From assembly GCA_947561585.1 (NCBI GenBank), contig CANNZV010000117.1:248001-312000 (forward strand): a DNA stretch of 64,000 nt. The letters run 5' to 3'. Below the pieces are notes generated by a model that did not search any database, was not told the DNA's origin, and saw only the letters and a program-made list of their open reading frames with translations. Shown one piece after another: positions 52,133-61,993 of this stretch (its first letter is position 1; every line of letters starts with the position of its first letter). The stretch is from Caprella mutica. Lineage: Eukaryota > Arthropoda > Malacostraca > Amphipoda > Caprellidae. Both the position numbers and the translations under genes were made by a program.

Positions 52133-52680
52133 GGGGAAGAGAGGGGAGTGAGTGGTGAGTGAGTGGGGAGTGAGTGGTGAATGAGTGGGGAGTGAGTGGG
52201 GAATAAGTGGGGAGTGAATGGGGAGAGTGGGGAGTGAGTGGTGAGTAAGTGGGAAGTGATTTGGGAGTGAGTGGAGAGTGAGTGGAGAGTGAGTGAGTAG
52301 GGAGAGAGTGTGGAGTGGGTGAGTGGTGAGTAAGTGAGTGGGGAGTGAGTGGGCAGTGAGTGGAGAGTGAGTGGTGAGTGATTTGGGAGTGAGTGGGGAG
52401 TGAGTGGAGAGTAAGTGGAGAGTGAGTGGTGAGTGATTTGGGAGTGAGTGGGGAGTAAATGGAGAGTGAGTAGTGAGTGAGTGGGGAGTGAGTGGGGAGT
52501 GAATGGGGAGTGAGTGGTGAGTGAGTGGGGAGTGAATGGGGAGTGAGTGGTGAGTGAGTGGGGAGTGAATGGGGAGTGTGTGAGTGGTGAGTGAGTGGGG
52601 AGTGAATGGTGAGTGAGTGGTGAGTGAGTGAGGAGTGAGTGGGGAGTGAGTGAGGAGTGAGTGGGGAGTGAGTGAGTGCA
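52133..52680. repeat. G-rich GGGGAGTGAGT tandem repeat, degenerate
   Basis: About 550 bp of GGGGAGTGAGT, GGTGAGTGAGT, GGAGAGTGAGT and GATTTGGGAGTGAGT words, one strand nearly free of C. Periods of 9-11 bp combine into a larger near-repeat: a GTGATTTGGGAGTGAGTGG segment recurs near 52255, 52378 and 52433. The 201-codon minus-strand His/Ser/Pro/Leu/Thr frame is read-through of this low-complexity sequence. Confidence 0.93.
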
Positions 52681-53058
52681 CTTAATTATATGAAATAATT
52701 GCAGTTTATTTTTTTAATAGTAAGTGCTCTTTGGAAAAAAATACCATTTTTTTAAAAATAGAATTCAATTTCATTTCCATTCATTGAAAATGAAATACAT
52801 TCAATTAATTTGATATATTAATTGAATAGCATAAGATATATAAGTACCTTTCCATTCCACTGCATCGCAATATAGAATGCAAGAAACCATTCCTTATTGA
52901 TTAATACTTGCAAAATATTGAGACTTGAATTAATTACTTTAATCAAATCAACGAAACTCCGATTAAATGAAGCAATAATAATCAATCAAAGGAAGGAGTG
53001 ATTGTTTGCTCTGAAGTTTACGCTTTCGTCTCTAAACATTGCAATGCATCTCAGATGT
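52681..53058. other. Spacer
   Basis: AT-rich, with TTCATTTCCATTCATTGAAA-like self-complementary bits; no gene. Confidence 0.5.
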
Positions 53059-53439
53059 GAACATGACTGTGCATTAATGCTATGCAGGTGTGCATTAATG
53101 CTATGCAGGTGTGCATTAATGCTATGCAGGTGTGCATTAATGCTATGCAGGTGTGCATTAATGCTATGCAGGTGTGCATTAATGCTATGCAGGTGTGCAT
53201 TAATGCTATGCAGGTGTGCATTAATGTTATGCAGGTGTGCATTAATGCTATGCAGGTGTGAATTAATGCTATGCAGGTGTGCATTAATGCTATGCAGGTG
53301 TGCATTAATGCTATGCATTAATGCTATGCAGGTGTGCATTAATGCTATGCAGGTGTGAATTAATGCTATGCAGGTGTGCATTAATGCTATGCAGGTGTGA
53401 ATTAATGCTATGCAGGTGTGAATTAACGCAGTCATGTTC
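53059..53439. repeat. 21-bp minisatellite, about 17 copies, between 11-bp inverted repeats
   Basis: Unit GTGTGCATTAATGCTATGC plus AG, with GAATTAATG and one GTTATG variant, and one truncated copy near 53315. The array is bounded by a perfect inverted pair: GAACATGACTG at 53059-53069 and CAGTCATGTTC at 53429-53439. A unit length divisible by three keeps frames open on both strands (118 and 149 codons); these are not supported as genes. Confidence 0.93.
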
Positions 53440-54910
53440 TTCTGTAGAAAATTAATTTGGAGTAACTGGTTCTTCTGTAGCGAAATTATTTAGAGTAACT
53501 GGTTCTTCTGTAGCGAAATTATTTAGAGAAACTGGTTCTTCTGTAGCGAAATAATTTAGAGAAACTGGTTCTTTCGTAGCGAAATAATTTAGAGAAACTG
53601 GTTCTTCTGTAGCGAAATAATTTAGAGTAACTGGTTCTTTCGTAGCGAAATAATTTAGAGAAACTGGTTCTTCTGTAGCGAAATAATTTAGAGTAACTGG
53701 TTCTTTCGTAGCGAAATAATTTAGAGAAACTGGTTCTTCTGTAGCGAAACAATTTAGAGAAACTGGTTCTTTCGTAGCGAAATAATTCAGAGTAACTGGT
53801 TCTTTCGTAGCGAAATAATTTAGAGAAACTGGTTCTTTCGTAGCGAAATAATTTAGAGTAACTGGTTCTTCTGTAGCGAAATAATTTAGAGAAACTGGTT
53901 CTTCTGTAGCGAAATAATTTAGAGTAACTGGTTCTTTCGTAGCGAAATAATTTAGAGAAACTGGTTCTTCTGTAGCGAAATAATTTAGAGTAACTGGTTC
54001 TTTCGTAGCGAAATAATTTAGAGAAACTGGTTCTTCTGTAGCGAAACAATTTAGAGAAACTGGTTCTTTCGTAGCGAAATAATTCAGAGTAACTGGTTCT
54101 TTCGTAGCGAAATAATTTAGAGAAACTGGTTCTTTCGTAGCGAAATAATTTAGAGTAACTGGTTCTTCTGTAGCGAAATAATTTAGAGAAACTGGTTCTT
54201 CTGTAGCGAAATAATTTAGAGTAACTGGTTCTTTCGTAGCGAAATAATTTAGAGAAACTGGTTCTTCTGTAGCGAAATAATTTAGAGTAACTGGTTCTTT
54301 CGTAGCGAAATAATTTAGAGAAACTGGTTCTTCTGTAGCGAAACAATTTAGAGAAACTGGTTCTTTCGTAGCGAAATAATTCAGAGTAACTGGTTCTTTC
54401 GTAGCGAAATAATTTAGAGAAACTGGTTCTTTCGTAGCGAAATAATTTAGAGTAACTGGTTCTTCTGTAGCGAAATAATTTAGAGTAACTGGTTCTTCTG
54501 TAGCGAAATAATTTAGAGTAACTGGTTCTTTCGTAGCGAAATAATTTAGAGAAACTGGTTCTTCTGTAGCGAAACAATTTAGAGAAACTGGTTCTTTCGT
54601 AGCGAAATAATTCAGAGTAACTGGTTCTTTCGTAGCGAAATAATTTAGAGAAACTGGTTCTTTCGTAGCGAAATAATTCAGAGTAACTGGTTCTTTCGTA
54701 GCGAAATAATTTAGAGAAACTGGTTCTTTCGTAGCGAAATAATTTAGAGTAACTGGTTCTTTCGTAGCGAAATAATTTAGAGAAACTGGTTCCTTCGTAG
54801 CGAAATAATTTAGAGTAACTGGTTCTTTCGTAGCGAAATAATTTAAAGTAACTGGTTCTTTCGTAGCGAAATAATTTAGAGTAACTGGTTCTTTCGTAGC
54901 GAAATAATCA
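53440..54910 (-). repeat. 33-bp minisatellite, about 44 copies, with a 297-bp higher-order unit and an open frame
   Basis: Plus-strand unit includes GTAGCGAAATAATTTAG. On the minus strand one frame (54960 down to 53452) reads as 502 codons: MALLNESFNEEMKWSVTD, then an 11-residue repeat YFATKEPVTLN with K/E, T/S and Y/C alternatives. CFATEEPVSLN units are 9 units apart twice (297 bp), with the same order of the other variants between them, so blocks of nine units were copied. A second minus-strand frame is open for 352 codons, as expected from a stop-free unit of 33 bp. Coding is possible but unsupported; no signal peptide or known domain. Confidence 0.95.
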
Positions 54911-55011
54911 GTCACGCTCCACTTCATTTCCTCATTAAAACTCTCATTCAAAAGCGCCACCTTGTGTTAAAACCTGCAACCTTTTAATTTACTCTGACTG
55001 CAGTAAAGAGT

Positions 55012-55672
55012 GTAACCCGGGTAGCAATGGTTGTTGGGACAACATTGGAACAGCATTGGCAACATTGGCAATATTGGAACAACATTGACAATATTGAGAC
55101 AACATTGGAACTGCATTGGCAACATTGGGACAGCATTGGCAATATTTAGACAACATTTGAACAACATTGGCAATATTGGGACAGCATTGGCAATATTTAG
55201 ACAACATTGGCAATATTTAGACAACATTTGGACAACATTGGCAACATTGGGACAACATTGGCAATATTTAGACAACATTTGAACAACATTGGCAATATTG
55301 GGACAACATTGGCAATATTTAGACAACATTTGAACAACATTGGCAATATTGGGACAGCATTGGCAATATTTAGACAACATTGGCAATATTTAGACAACAT
55401 TTGGACAACATTGGCAATATTGGGACAGCATTGGCAATATTTAGACAACATTGGCAATATTTAGACAACATTTGGACAACATTGGCAATATTGGGACAAC
55501 ATTGGCAATATTGGGACAACATTGGCAATATTGGGACAACATTGACAATATTGAGACAACATTGGGACAACATTGACAATATTGAGACAACATTTAGACA
55601 ACATGACAACATTGGCAATATTGAGACAACATTGGGACCAGATTGGCTTGATAATCATTGCTACCTGGGGAG
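55012..55672 (-). mobile_element. TIR element with an internal 20-bp tandem array, copy B (expanded, inverted)
   Basis: Ends: left AACCCGGGTAGCAATGGTT (55015-55033), right AATCATTGCTACCTGGGG (55653-55670), the same inverted termini as copy A. Interior 55036-55645 holds about 30 copies of a TTGGGACAACATTGGCAATA-like 20-mer, with TTTAGACAACATTTG and 9-bp-shorter forms. This is the reverse complement of copy A's unit, and the sub-terminal GATTGGCTTGATAATCATTG matches copy A's left end in reverse complement. The array has about tripled relative to copy A. Open frames of 65-139 codons on both strands are repeat read-through. Confidence 0.82.
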
Positions 55673-55842
55673 TAACAGAATGAAGATTTTCTAGCGTGTT
55701 TCACCTACAGAGCGATAATCCTATCGTCGCAGCCACTATCACAAAGTTTGATTCAATCCAAACTGACTCATTTTTAACCACTTTTTGATATCAAAACAAA
55801 TTCTATCCATTTCAGGAAACAGATTAGCAATAAAATACCTAT

Positions 55843-56093
55843 AGCAGTCAATTTGACTGCTTTTCACTTCTCAAAAAATTGTTTCTCATAAATTATTGTT
55901 GGTAGATACTTGAATTTCTTTTAATATAAGGAGATACGTATTTCACTAGTATTTTAATTGGTATTCATGATACCTGCAGGTATCATGGATACAAATTAAA
56001 ATTAAAAAGAAGTGTGGGGAGTCAAAGTGTCTACCAAATAAAACTTTTGAGAAACAATTTTTTTATATGTAAAAAACAGTCAAATTGACTGCT
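55843..56093. mobile_element. Foldback element with TTGGTATCC core and AGCAGTCAAATTGACTGCT ends
   Basis: The ends AGCAGTCAATTTGACTGCT (55843-55861) and AACAGTCAAATTGACTGCT (56075-56093) are each palindromes and also inverted to one another. Further in, CTCAAAAAATTGTTTCTCA pairs with GAGAAACAATTTTTT, and GGTAGATACTT with AAGTGTCTACC. The centre (about 55976) is AATTGGTATTCATGATACC and its complement, the core shared with 58341-58382 and 61842-61883. Imperfect stem, no coding capacity. Confidence 0.75.
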
Positions 56094-56380
56094 TGGTAGT
56101 TCTAGAGTTGAATAACTAAGTATATGTGTTATAAATCAGTGCATAGGCGCAAAGACCCTACCTCTAAAGTAGGTAAATAGGTGAGACGTAATAAAGACCT
56201 CTCGCAGCTACATTGCCATTATCTTTATAGGCTCCTTAACCAGATCTAGCGCCATAAACATAACGCAAAACTGATTCCTTTCATCACACTCGTGATTGCG
56301 TCCCACAGACGCCTAAAAGATGTCACCAAAATGGAGACGGCGAGAGAAACTGGGATAAAAAATATCGCAGTGAGATTATT

Positions 56381-56525
56381 ACCTTCGCAAATTGAAGAAG
56401 GTTATATTTTGGTCGGCATTTATTTATATATTTATTTGTAATCTTGTTATTCACATAACTGAAAAAATATTAGACCAATTGCCTGAAATTTGGTGGGACG
56501 ATTAGCCATTATCCAAGGACCATTT
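56381..56525 (+). repeat. Dispersed repeat (ACCTTCGC family), 5' partial copy
   Basis: ACCTTCGCAAATTGAAGAAG then GTTATATTTTGGTCGGCATT, CTTGTTATTCACATAACTG, CCAATTGCCTGAAATTTGGT and GATTAGCCATTATCC follow 50623 onward, then the copy breaks into an A-run just before the 22-bp array at 56563. Confidence 0.78.
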
Positions 56526-56552
56526 AAAAAAAAAAAGCCTAATAACTATCAA

Positions 56553-57830
56553 AGGGGAACTATCAGTTCCCCTTTACCATCAGTATACTTCCCCTTTACC
56601 ATCAGTATACTTCCCCTTTACCATCAGTATACTTCCCCTTTACCATCAGTATACTTCCCCTTTACCATCAGTATACTTCCCCTTTACTAACAGTATACTT
56701 CCCCTTTACTAACAGTATACTTCCCCTTTACTAACAGTATACTTCCCCTTTACCATCAGTATACTTCCCCTTTACCATCAGTATACTTCCCCTTTACCAT
56801 CAGTATACTTCCCCTTTACTAACAGTATATTTCCCCTTTACTAACAGTATACTTCCCCTTTACTAACAGTATACTTCACCTTTACTTACAGTATACTCCC
56901 CCTTTACTAACAGTATAATTTCCCTTTACCATCAGTATACTTCCCCTTTACCATCAGTATACTTCCCCTTTACCATCAGTATACTTCCCCTTTACTAACA
57001 GTATACTTCCCCTTTACTAACAGTATACTTCCCCTTTACTTACAGTATACTTCACCTTTACTTACAGTATACTTCCCCTTTACTAACAGTATACTTCCCC
57101 TTTACTAACAGTATAATTTCCCTTTACCATCAGTATACTTCCCCTTTACTAACAGTATACTTCCCCTTTACTAACAGTATACTTCCCCCTTTACTTACAG
57201 TATACTTCACCTTTACTTACAGTATACTTCCCCTTTACTAACAGTATAATTTCCCTTTACCATCAGTATACTTCCCCTTTACCATCAGTATACTTCCCCT
57301 TTACTAACAGTATACTTCCCCTTTACTAACAGTATACTTCCCCTTTACTAACAGTATACTTCCCCTTTACTAACAATATACTTCCCCTTTACTAACAGTA
57401 TACTTCCCCTTTACTAACAGTATACTTCCCCTTTACTAACAGTATACTTCCCCTTTACTAACAGTATACTTCCCCTTTACTAACAGTATAATTTCCCTTT
57501 ACTAACAGTATACTTCCCCTTTACTAACAGTATACTTCCCCTTTACTAACAGTATACTTCCCCTTTACTAACAGTATACTTCCCCTTTACTAACAGTATA
57601 CTTCCCCTTTACCATCAGTATACTTCCCCTTTACTAACAGTATACTTCCCCTTTACTAACAGTATACTTCCCCTTTACTAACAGTATACTTCCCCTTTAC
57701 TAACAGTATACTTCCCCTTTACTAACAGTATACTTCCCCTTTACTAACAGTATACTTCCCCTTTACTAACAGTATACTTCCCCTTTACTAACAGTATACT
57801 TCCCCTTTACTAGCAGTATAGTTCGGATCA
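56553..57830. repeat. 22-bp minisatellite, about 58 copies
   Basis: Unit CAGTATACTTCCCC plus TTTACCAT or TTTACTAA; TTTACTTA and TATAATTTCC are minor types. Copies with TACCAT cluster on the left, TACTAA copies dominate the right. The block with TTACTTACAG and TATAATTTCC recurs near 56885, 57055 and 57195, indicating multi-unit copying. The left edge has an inverted part-unit: AAAGGGGAACT (56551-56561) facing AGTTCCCCTTT. Confidence 0.96.
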
Positions 57831-58208
57831 ATACTTGGAGTCGTCTTATCAAAGATCATTGCAGATAATCTTTAATTAATCTCCGCAGCCCACAGGTTTA
57901 TAGATTTAATGGAGAATTTCTTCTAAAGTTCGTTATTAGTTTTTTCTTGTGACAAAAAAGGTTGATGTTGCGCCATCTGATATTGATGAGCAGAGAAAGG
58001 AATGAGCAGAGAAAGGAATGAGCAGAGAAAGGAATGAGAAGAGACCATTCACTAGAGTACTTTTCAATGCAGGGACATTCATTTCACCAAGACTAATTGT
58101 CACAGTTGTTAGCCAGAGTGTTCAGGAAACTAAAAGAACGTGTTTTATCTAGACATTCTTACTATTATCTCAAATAAATGATGGTACATGGAAGAATAAA
58201 ATGAAACT
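57831..58208. other. Spacer
   Basis: Holds only the three-copy 16-bp repeat at 57988-58043. Confidence 0.5.
57988..58043. repeat. 16-bp tandem repeat, 3 copies
   Basis: GAGCAGAGAAAGGAAT three times in a row, then GAGAAGAG. A minimal array that could be an early stage of minisatellite growth. Confidence 0.85.
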
Positions 58209-58541
58209 AGGGTAAGTTACGAGTTATCGGACGGTTCCACGTTTTCGGACAAGTAGGGTAAGTTCTTAATTATCGGTCATTTCCCCATTTTCGGACACGT
58301 AAGAAAAAACGATAAAATAATAATTATTTAATTTTATTTTAATTGGTATCCATAATACCTGCAGGTATTATGGATACCAATTAAAATAAAAATTAAATTA
58401 TTATTATTATATTGTTTTTTCTTACGTGTCCGAAAATGGGGAAATGACCGATAATTAAGAACTTGCCCTAATAATAATTATTTAAAAAAATTCTTACGTG
58501 TCCAAGAATGTGGAATCGTCCAATAATTACGAGCTTCCCTA
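58209..58541. mobile_element. Nested pair of GGGTAAGTTACG-family foldbacks, copy 4
   Basis: Inner element 58255-58470: left arm GGGTAAGTTCTTAATTATCG..ATTTCCCCATTTTCGGACAC then GTAAGAAAAAACGATAAAAT; right arm the complement down to GAACTTGCCCTA; centre at 58361.5 is the palindromic core TTGGTATCCATAATACC plus complement. Outer, older copy: left arm 58211-58254 (GGGTAAGTTACGAGTTATCG then GACGGTTCCACG), right arm 58488-58541 (TTCTTACGTGTCCAAGAATG then TGGAATCGTC and GAGCTTCCCTA). So one family member sits in another. Confidence 0.82.
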
Positions 58542-59154
58542 TTTATTATTTCTAGACTGAGTCAATTCAACATCAAATGAGAAAATATATCAGTTCTGTC
58601 AGTCCATTAAATTACATCCCTATTATCCGGATAATTTCTGCCCCTTTATTTTCCTATCATCTTTGATAACAGGAGTTTGCTTACTAGGACACAGTGGCAA
58701 ACTAGTGTCCTATTTGTGTCCTATGTTGTACACACGTGTGGGCAGTTCCAGGGTGAATGATGCAGAGAGCAAGTCAGACCGCAATATGCACACGGCACGC
58801 TAACACATCTACCGCAGTCTTAAATTCAAGGTGGCACGAAGTCTTAATTGCTCTGATTGTTAAAGAGAAGAAAAAAGGATGTGACGTCAATCCAATGGCA
58901 AGGGGAGGCTCTACAGTAGAGTGCTTTGTCTCTGTTTACTCCTAACCTGCTCTAATTCCTCTCATTCCTAGATTAGTTTCGAAGGATGTCCTCATCTTTG
59001 ATCTAAGCTGTAGAACATTCACAACAAATGTGTTATGCTTATTCAGCAATTTATAGGACGATATAGAAACTATATTCTATGATATATAAGCTACATGTTT
59101 TCACGTCAAGAGGTTTTCATAATGCAAAAAAAAATTTATATGCCAAATATGTAG
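58542..59154. other. Spacer between foldback elements
   Basis: A 62-codon plus frame at 58757-58945 is unrecognised. One TGACGTCA at 58881-58888. No element seen. Confidence 0.45.
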
Positions 59155-59304
59155 GTAGGGAAGTTACGAATTATCGGTCATTTTTATACTTCGATCATAT
59201 AAGAAAAAACTATATTAAAGGTAAATACTAATTATCATTATACCTTTTTTTCTTATATGTAAGACCGAAGATGTGAAAAAGACCGATAATTCGTAAATTA
59301 CCTA
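59155..59304. mobile_element. Foldback/MITE, GGGTAAGTTACGAATTATCG family, copy 5
   Basis: Left AGGGAAGTTACGAATTATCG then GTCATTTTTATACTTCGATC; right GACCGATAATTCGTAAATTA then CCTA. Inner arms ATATAAGAAAAAACTAT and TTTTTTTCTTATATG. The loop has its own hairpin AAGGTAA..TACCTT, as in the 28185 copy. Confidence 0.85.
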
Positions 59305-59576
59305 AGTCTTCAGTGGCAAAATGTAGGTAGAAAATGAGATCAGAATTTTCTGGTGCCGAGTAACAAGAAATGGAGTGACCGGAAACACTAGCCACGGCAA
59401 GGAGAGCTCTTTCCCCCTTCCAAATATTCCCGCACTGACATAAGTATCTACTTTCATCCCACACAGGAAAAGAGTTACTAGCGAGTAGGCGTGCAATGAT
59501 CTAAATGAAAAGAAAAAGAGAGTCTCTATGGGAATGTCTTAAGTGTTTGAGATTACATATCTCTAAAGCTAGATAG

Positions 59577-60753
59577 TGCCTACAGGCCTCATCATCTATA
59601 GTGTCTACAGGCCTCATCATCTACAGTGTCTACAGGCCTCATCATCTATAGTGTCTACAGGCCTCATCATCTATAGTGTCTACAGGCCTCGTCATCTACA
59701 GTGTCTACAGGCCTCATCATCTATAGTGTCTACAGGCCTCATCATCTATAGTGCCTACAGGCCTCATCATCTATAGTGTCTACAGGCCTCATCATCTATA
59801 GTGTCTACAGGCCTCGTCATCTACAGTGTCTACAGGCCTCATCATCTATAGTGCCTACAGGCCTCATCATCTATAGTGTCTACAGGCCTCATCATCTACA
59901 GTGTCTACAGGCCTCGTCATCTAGTGTCTACAGGCCTCATCATCTACAGTGTCTACAGGCCTCATCATCTACAGTGTCTACAGGCCTCGTCATCTAGTGT
60001 CTACAGGCCTCGTCATCTATAGTGTCTACAGGCCTCATCATCTACAGTGCTTACAGGCCTCGTCATCTATAGTGCCTACAGGCCTCGTCATCTATAGTGC
60101 CTACAGACCTCGTCATCTACAGTGTCTACAGGCCTCATCATCTACAGTGTCTACAGGCCTCATCATCTACAGTGCCTACAGGACTCGTCATTTACAGTGT
60201 CTACAGGCCTCATCATCTACAGTGTCTACAGGCCACATCATCTACAATGTCTACAGGCCTCATCATCTACAGTGCCTACAGGCCTCATCATCTACAGTGT
60301 ACCTACAGGCCTCGTCATCTACAGTATCTACAGGCCTCATTATCTATAGTGCCTACAGGCCTCATAATCTACAGTGTCTACAGGCCTCATCATCTACAGT
60401 GCCTACAGGCCTCATCATCTACTACAGTGTCTATAGACTTCATCATCTACAGTGTCTACAGGCCTCATCATCTACAGTGCCTACATGCCTCATCATCTAC
60501 AGTGTCTACAGGCATTATCATCTACAGTGTCTACAGGCCTCATCATCTACAGTGTCTACAGGCCTCATCATCTACAGTGTCTACAGGCCTCATCATCTAC
60601 AGTGTATACAGGCCTCATCATCTACAGTGTCTACAGGCCTCATCATCTACAGTGTCTACAGGCCTCATCATCTACAGTGTCTACAGGCCTCATCATATAC
60701 AGTGTCTACAGGCCTCATCATCTACAGTGTCTACAGGCCTCTCTATCTACATT
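59577..60753. repeat. 25-bp minisatellite, about 47 copies
   Basis: Unit GTCTACAGGCCTCATCATCT plus ATAGT or ACAGT, with GTC/GCC and CATCATC/CGTCATC variants. The palindrome AGGCCT is in each unit. ATAGT copies prevail on the left and ACAGT on the right. A few copies have 2-3 bp gains or losses (CTAGTGTC, TGTACCTAC, CTACTACAG). Plus-strand frames up to 269 codons are read-through. Confidence 0.97.
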
Positions 60754-61289
60754 TTTAGGCATTGGCATTTTCTAGTGTCATATTGACCTTTTTATTTCTT
60801 AGCTATCTAAAATTTTCGGAATGTTTCATTAATATTCACCCTAATTACGATCAACAAGGAGCGAAATTTTAAAAATGCCTACAAGTCGCATAGAAAAAAA
60901 AACAGGTCACAGAAAATTCGATTTTGTTTCATTGTGATTTTATTAACAATAATTGAAAAAGTTGAAATTATGAATACTAAAATACGTAGAGTATTTATTG
61001 AAAGCGGAACTTTTGGTCTGAGGTATAAGTTAAAAAATTAACAGTTAGAAGTATCGAAACCCATTAGCCAGACCATTAAACAATCATGAAGTGTGCAGTG
61101 CAACAAACTAGCGGATACAGCAAACTATATAACGGCCATTTATGTTGAGTTTCAAAATAATATTCATTCATTCCGATACCTAATTTTCCAAACCGATTTT
61201 TCCGAGACCGAAATTTCCACAGAGTAGAAATATTTTTCATTTACCGATTTAAATTTAGCTTCAGAACAAATTAACTAAAATCTACCATG
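60754..61289. other. Spacer
   Basis: Single-copy AT-rich sequence, nothing recognised. Confidence 0.5.
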
Positions 61290-61428
61290 AATGGCCATCA
61301 GTTTTAGAAAACTTGTGGCCATTTAAGGCATAATAAAGAAAATTGTTCACTATAGAAGGTACTTCCTTACTCAGGACACTACATTCACTATACAGGATTC
61401 ATTATTGAGGAGTTCTAATGGACATTTG
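61290..61428. mobile_element. MITE with CTCCTCTATAGTGAA ends, fragment
   Basis: TTTTAGAAAAC, then AAATTGTTCACTATAG, CTTACTCAGGACACTAC and ATTCACTATACAGG follow in the same order as in 28700-28815. The right end reads GAGGAGTTCTAATG. The left terminus is missing. Confidence 0.7.
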
Positions 61429-61731
61429 GCATATTAAAATATAATATAATAATTACCGTTCTATTTAATATCACCGAGTACAATCAATACAGATAATTAT
61501 TATTTATAATATAGTAAATATTATTTTTTAAATCTTCACGGTCAAAATTTTATTTATGGATGAAACCTCAGAACTACTCAATAACTAAAATATAACCGAA
61601 ACAACTTGAAATAAAGTGAAATTCTAAAGCTATTGAGAAACAATTAGGAACCACAATGGTTTGTGTGGTCTTATATGTGGCCCAATTAGAATAGAAAATA
61701 ATATGATATATTTATATTCATCTCTCTAAAT
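61429..61731. other. Spacer
   Basis: AT-rich single-copy sequence between the MITE fragment and the 262-bp palindrome. Confidence 0.5.
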
Positions 61732-61993
61732 GGCCGTACACACGTAGGGTTTTTTAAGTCTTTTCACCAGACTTTTTGCTAAGCTCCTCCTATTTTTTCC
61801 ACGAGAATATAAAAAAAAACGATATAGTTATTATTTATTTTAGTTGGTATCCAAGATACTTGCAAGTATCTTGGATACCAACTAATATAAATAATAATTA
61901 TATCGTTTTTTCTTATATTCTCGTGGAAAAAATAGGAGGAGCATAGCAAAAAGTCTGGTGAAAAGACTGAAAAAACCCTACGTGTGTACGGCC
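61732..61993. mobile_element. Near-perfect 262-bp palindrome (foldback element)
   Basis: Left end GGCCGTACACACGTAGGGTT then TTTTAAGTCTTTTCACCAGA; right end is its complement ending CCCTACGTGTGTACGGCC. The symmetry centre is exactly 61862.5 and the arms stay in register end to end with only a few mismatches. Inner arms GAATATAAAAAAAAACGATA and the core TTGGTATCCAAGATACTTGC are shared with other foldbacks here, whereas the outer 80 bp are not. A transcript would fold into one long hairpin. Confidence 0.88.

Noticed and set aside
52076..52681. 201-codon His/Ser/Thr/Pro/Leu-rich minus frame
   Set aside because: Encoded entirely by the G-rich GGGGAGTGAGT repeat; no signal, domain or normal composition.
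54967..55694. Many Cys/Asn/Pro-rich frames on both strands
   Set aside because: They arise from the 20-bp unit in TIR element B and are open on both strands.
59576..60786. Plus-strand frames up to 269 codons
   Set aside because: The 25-bp unit is stop-free in the plus direction; several frames are open at once and the peptide is a plain cycle.
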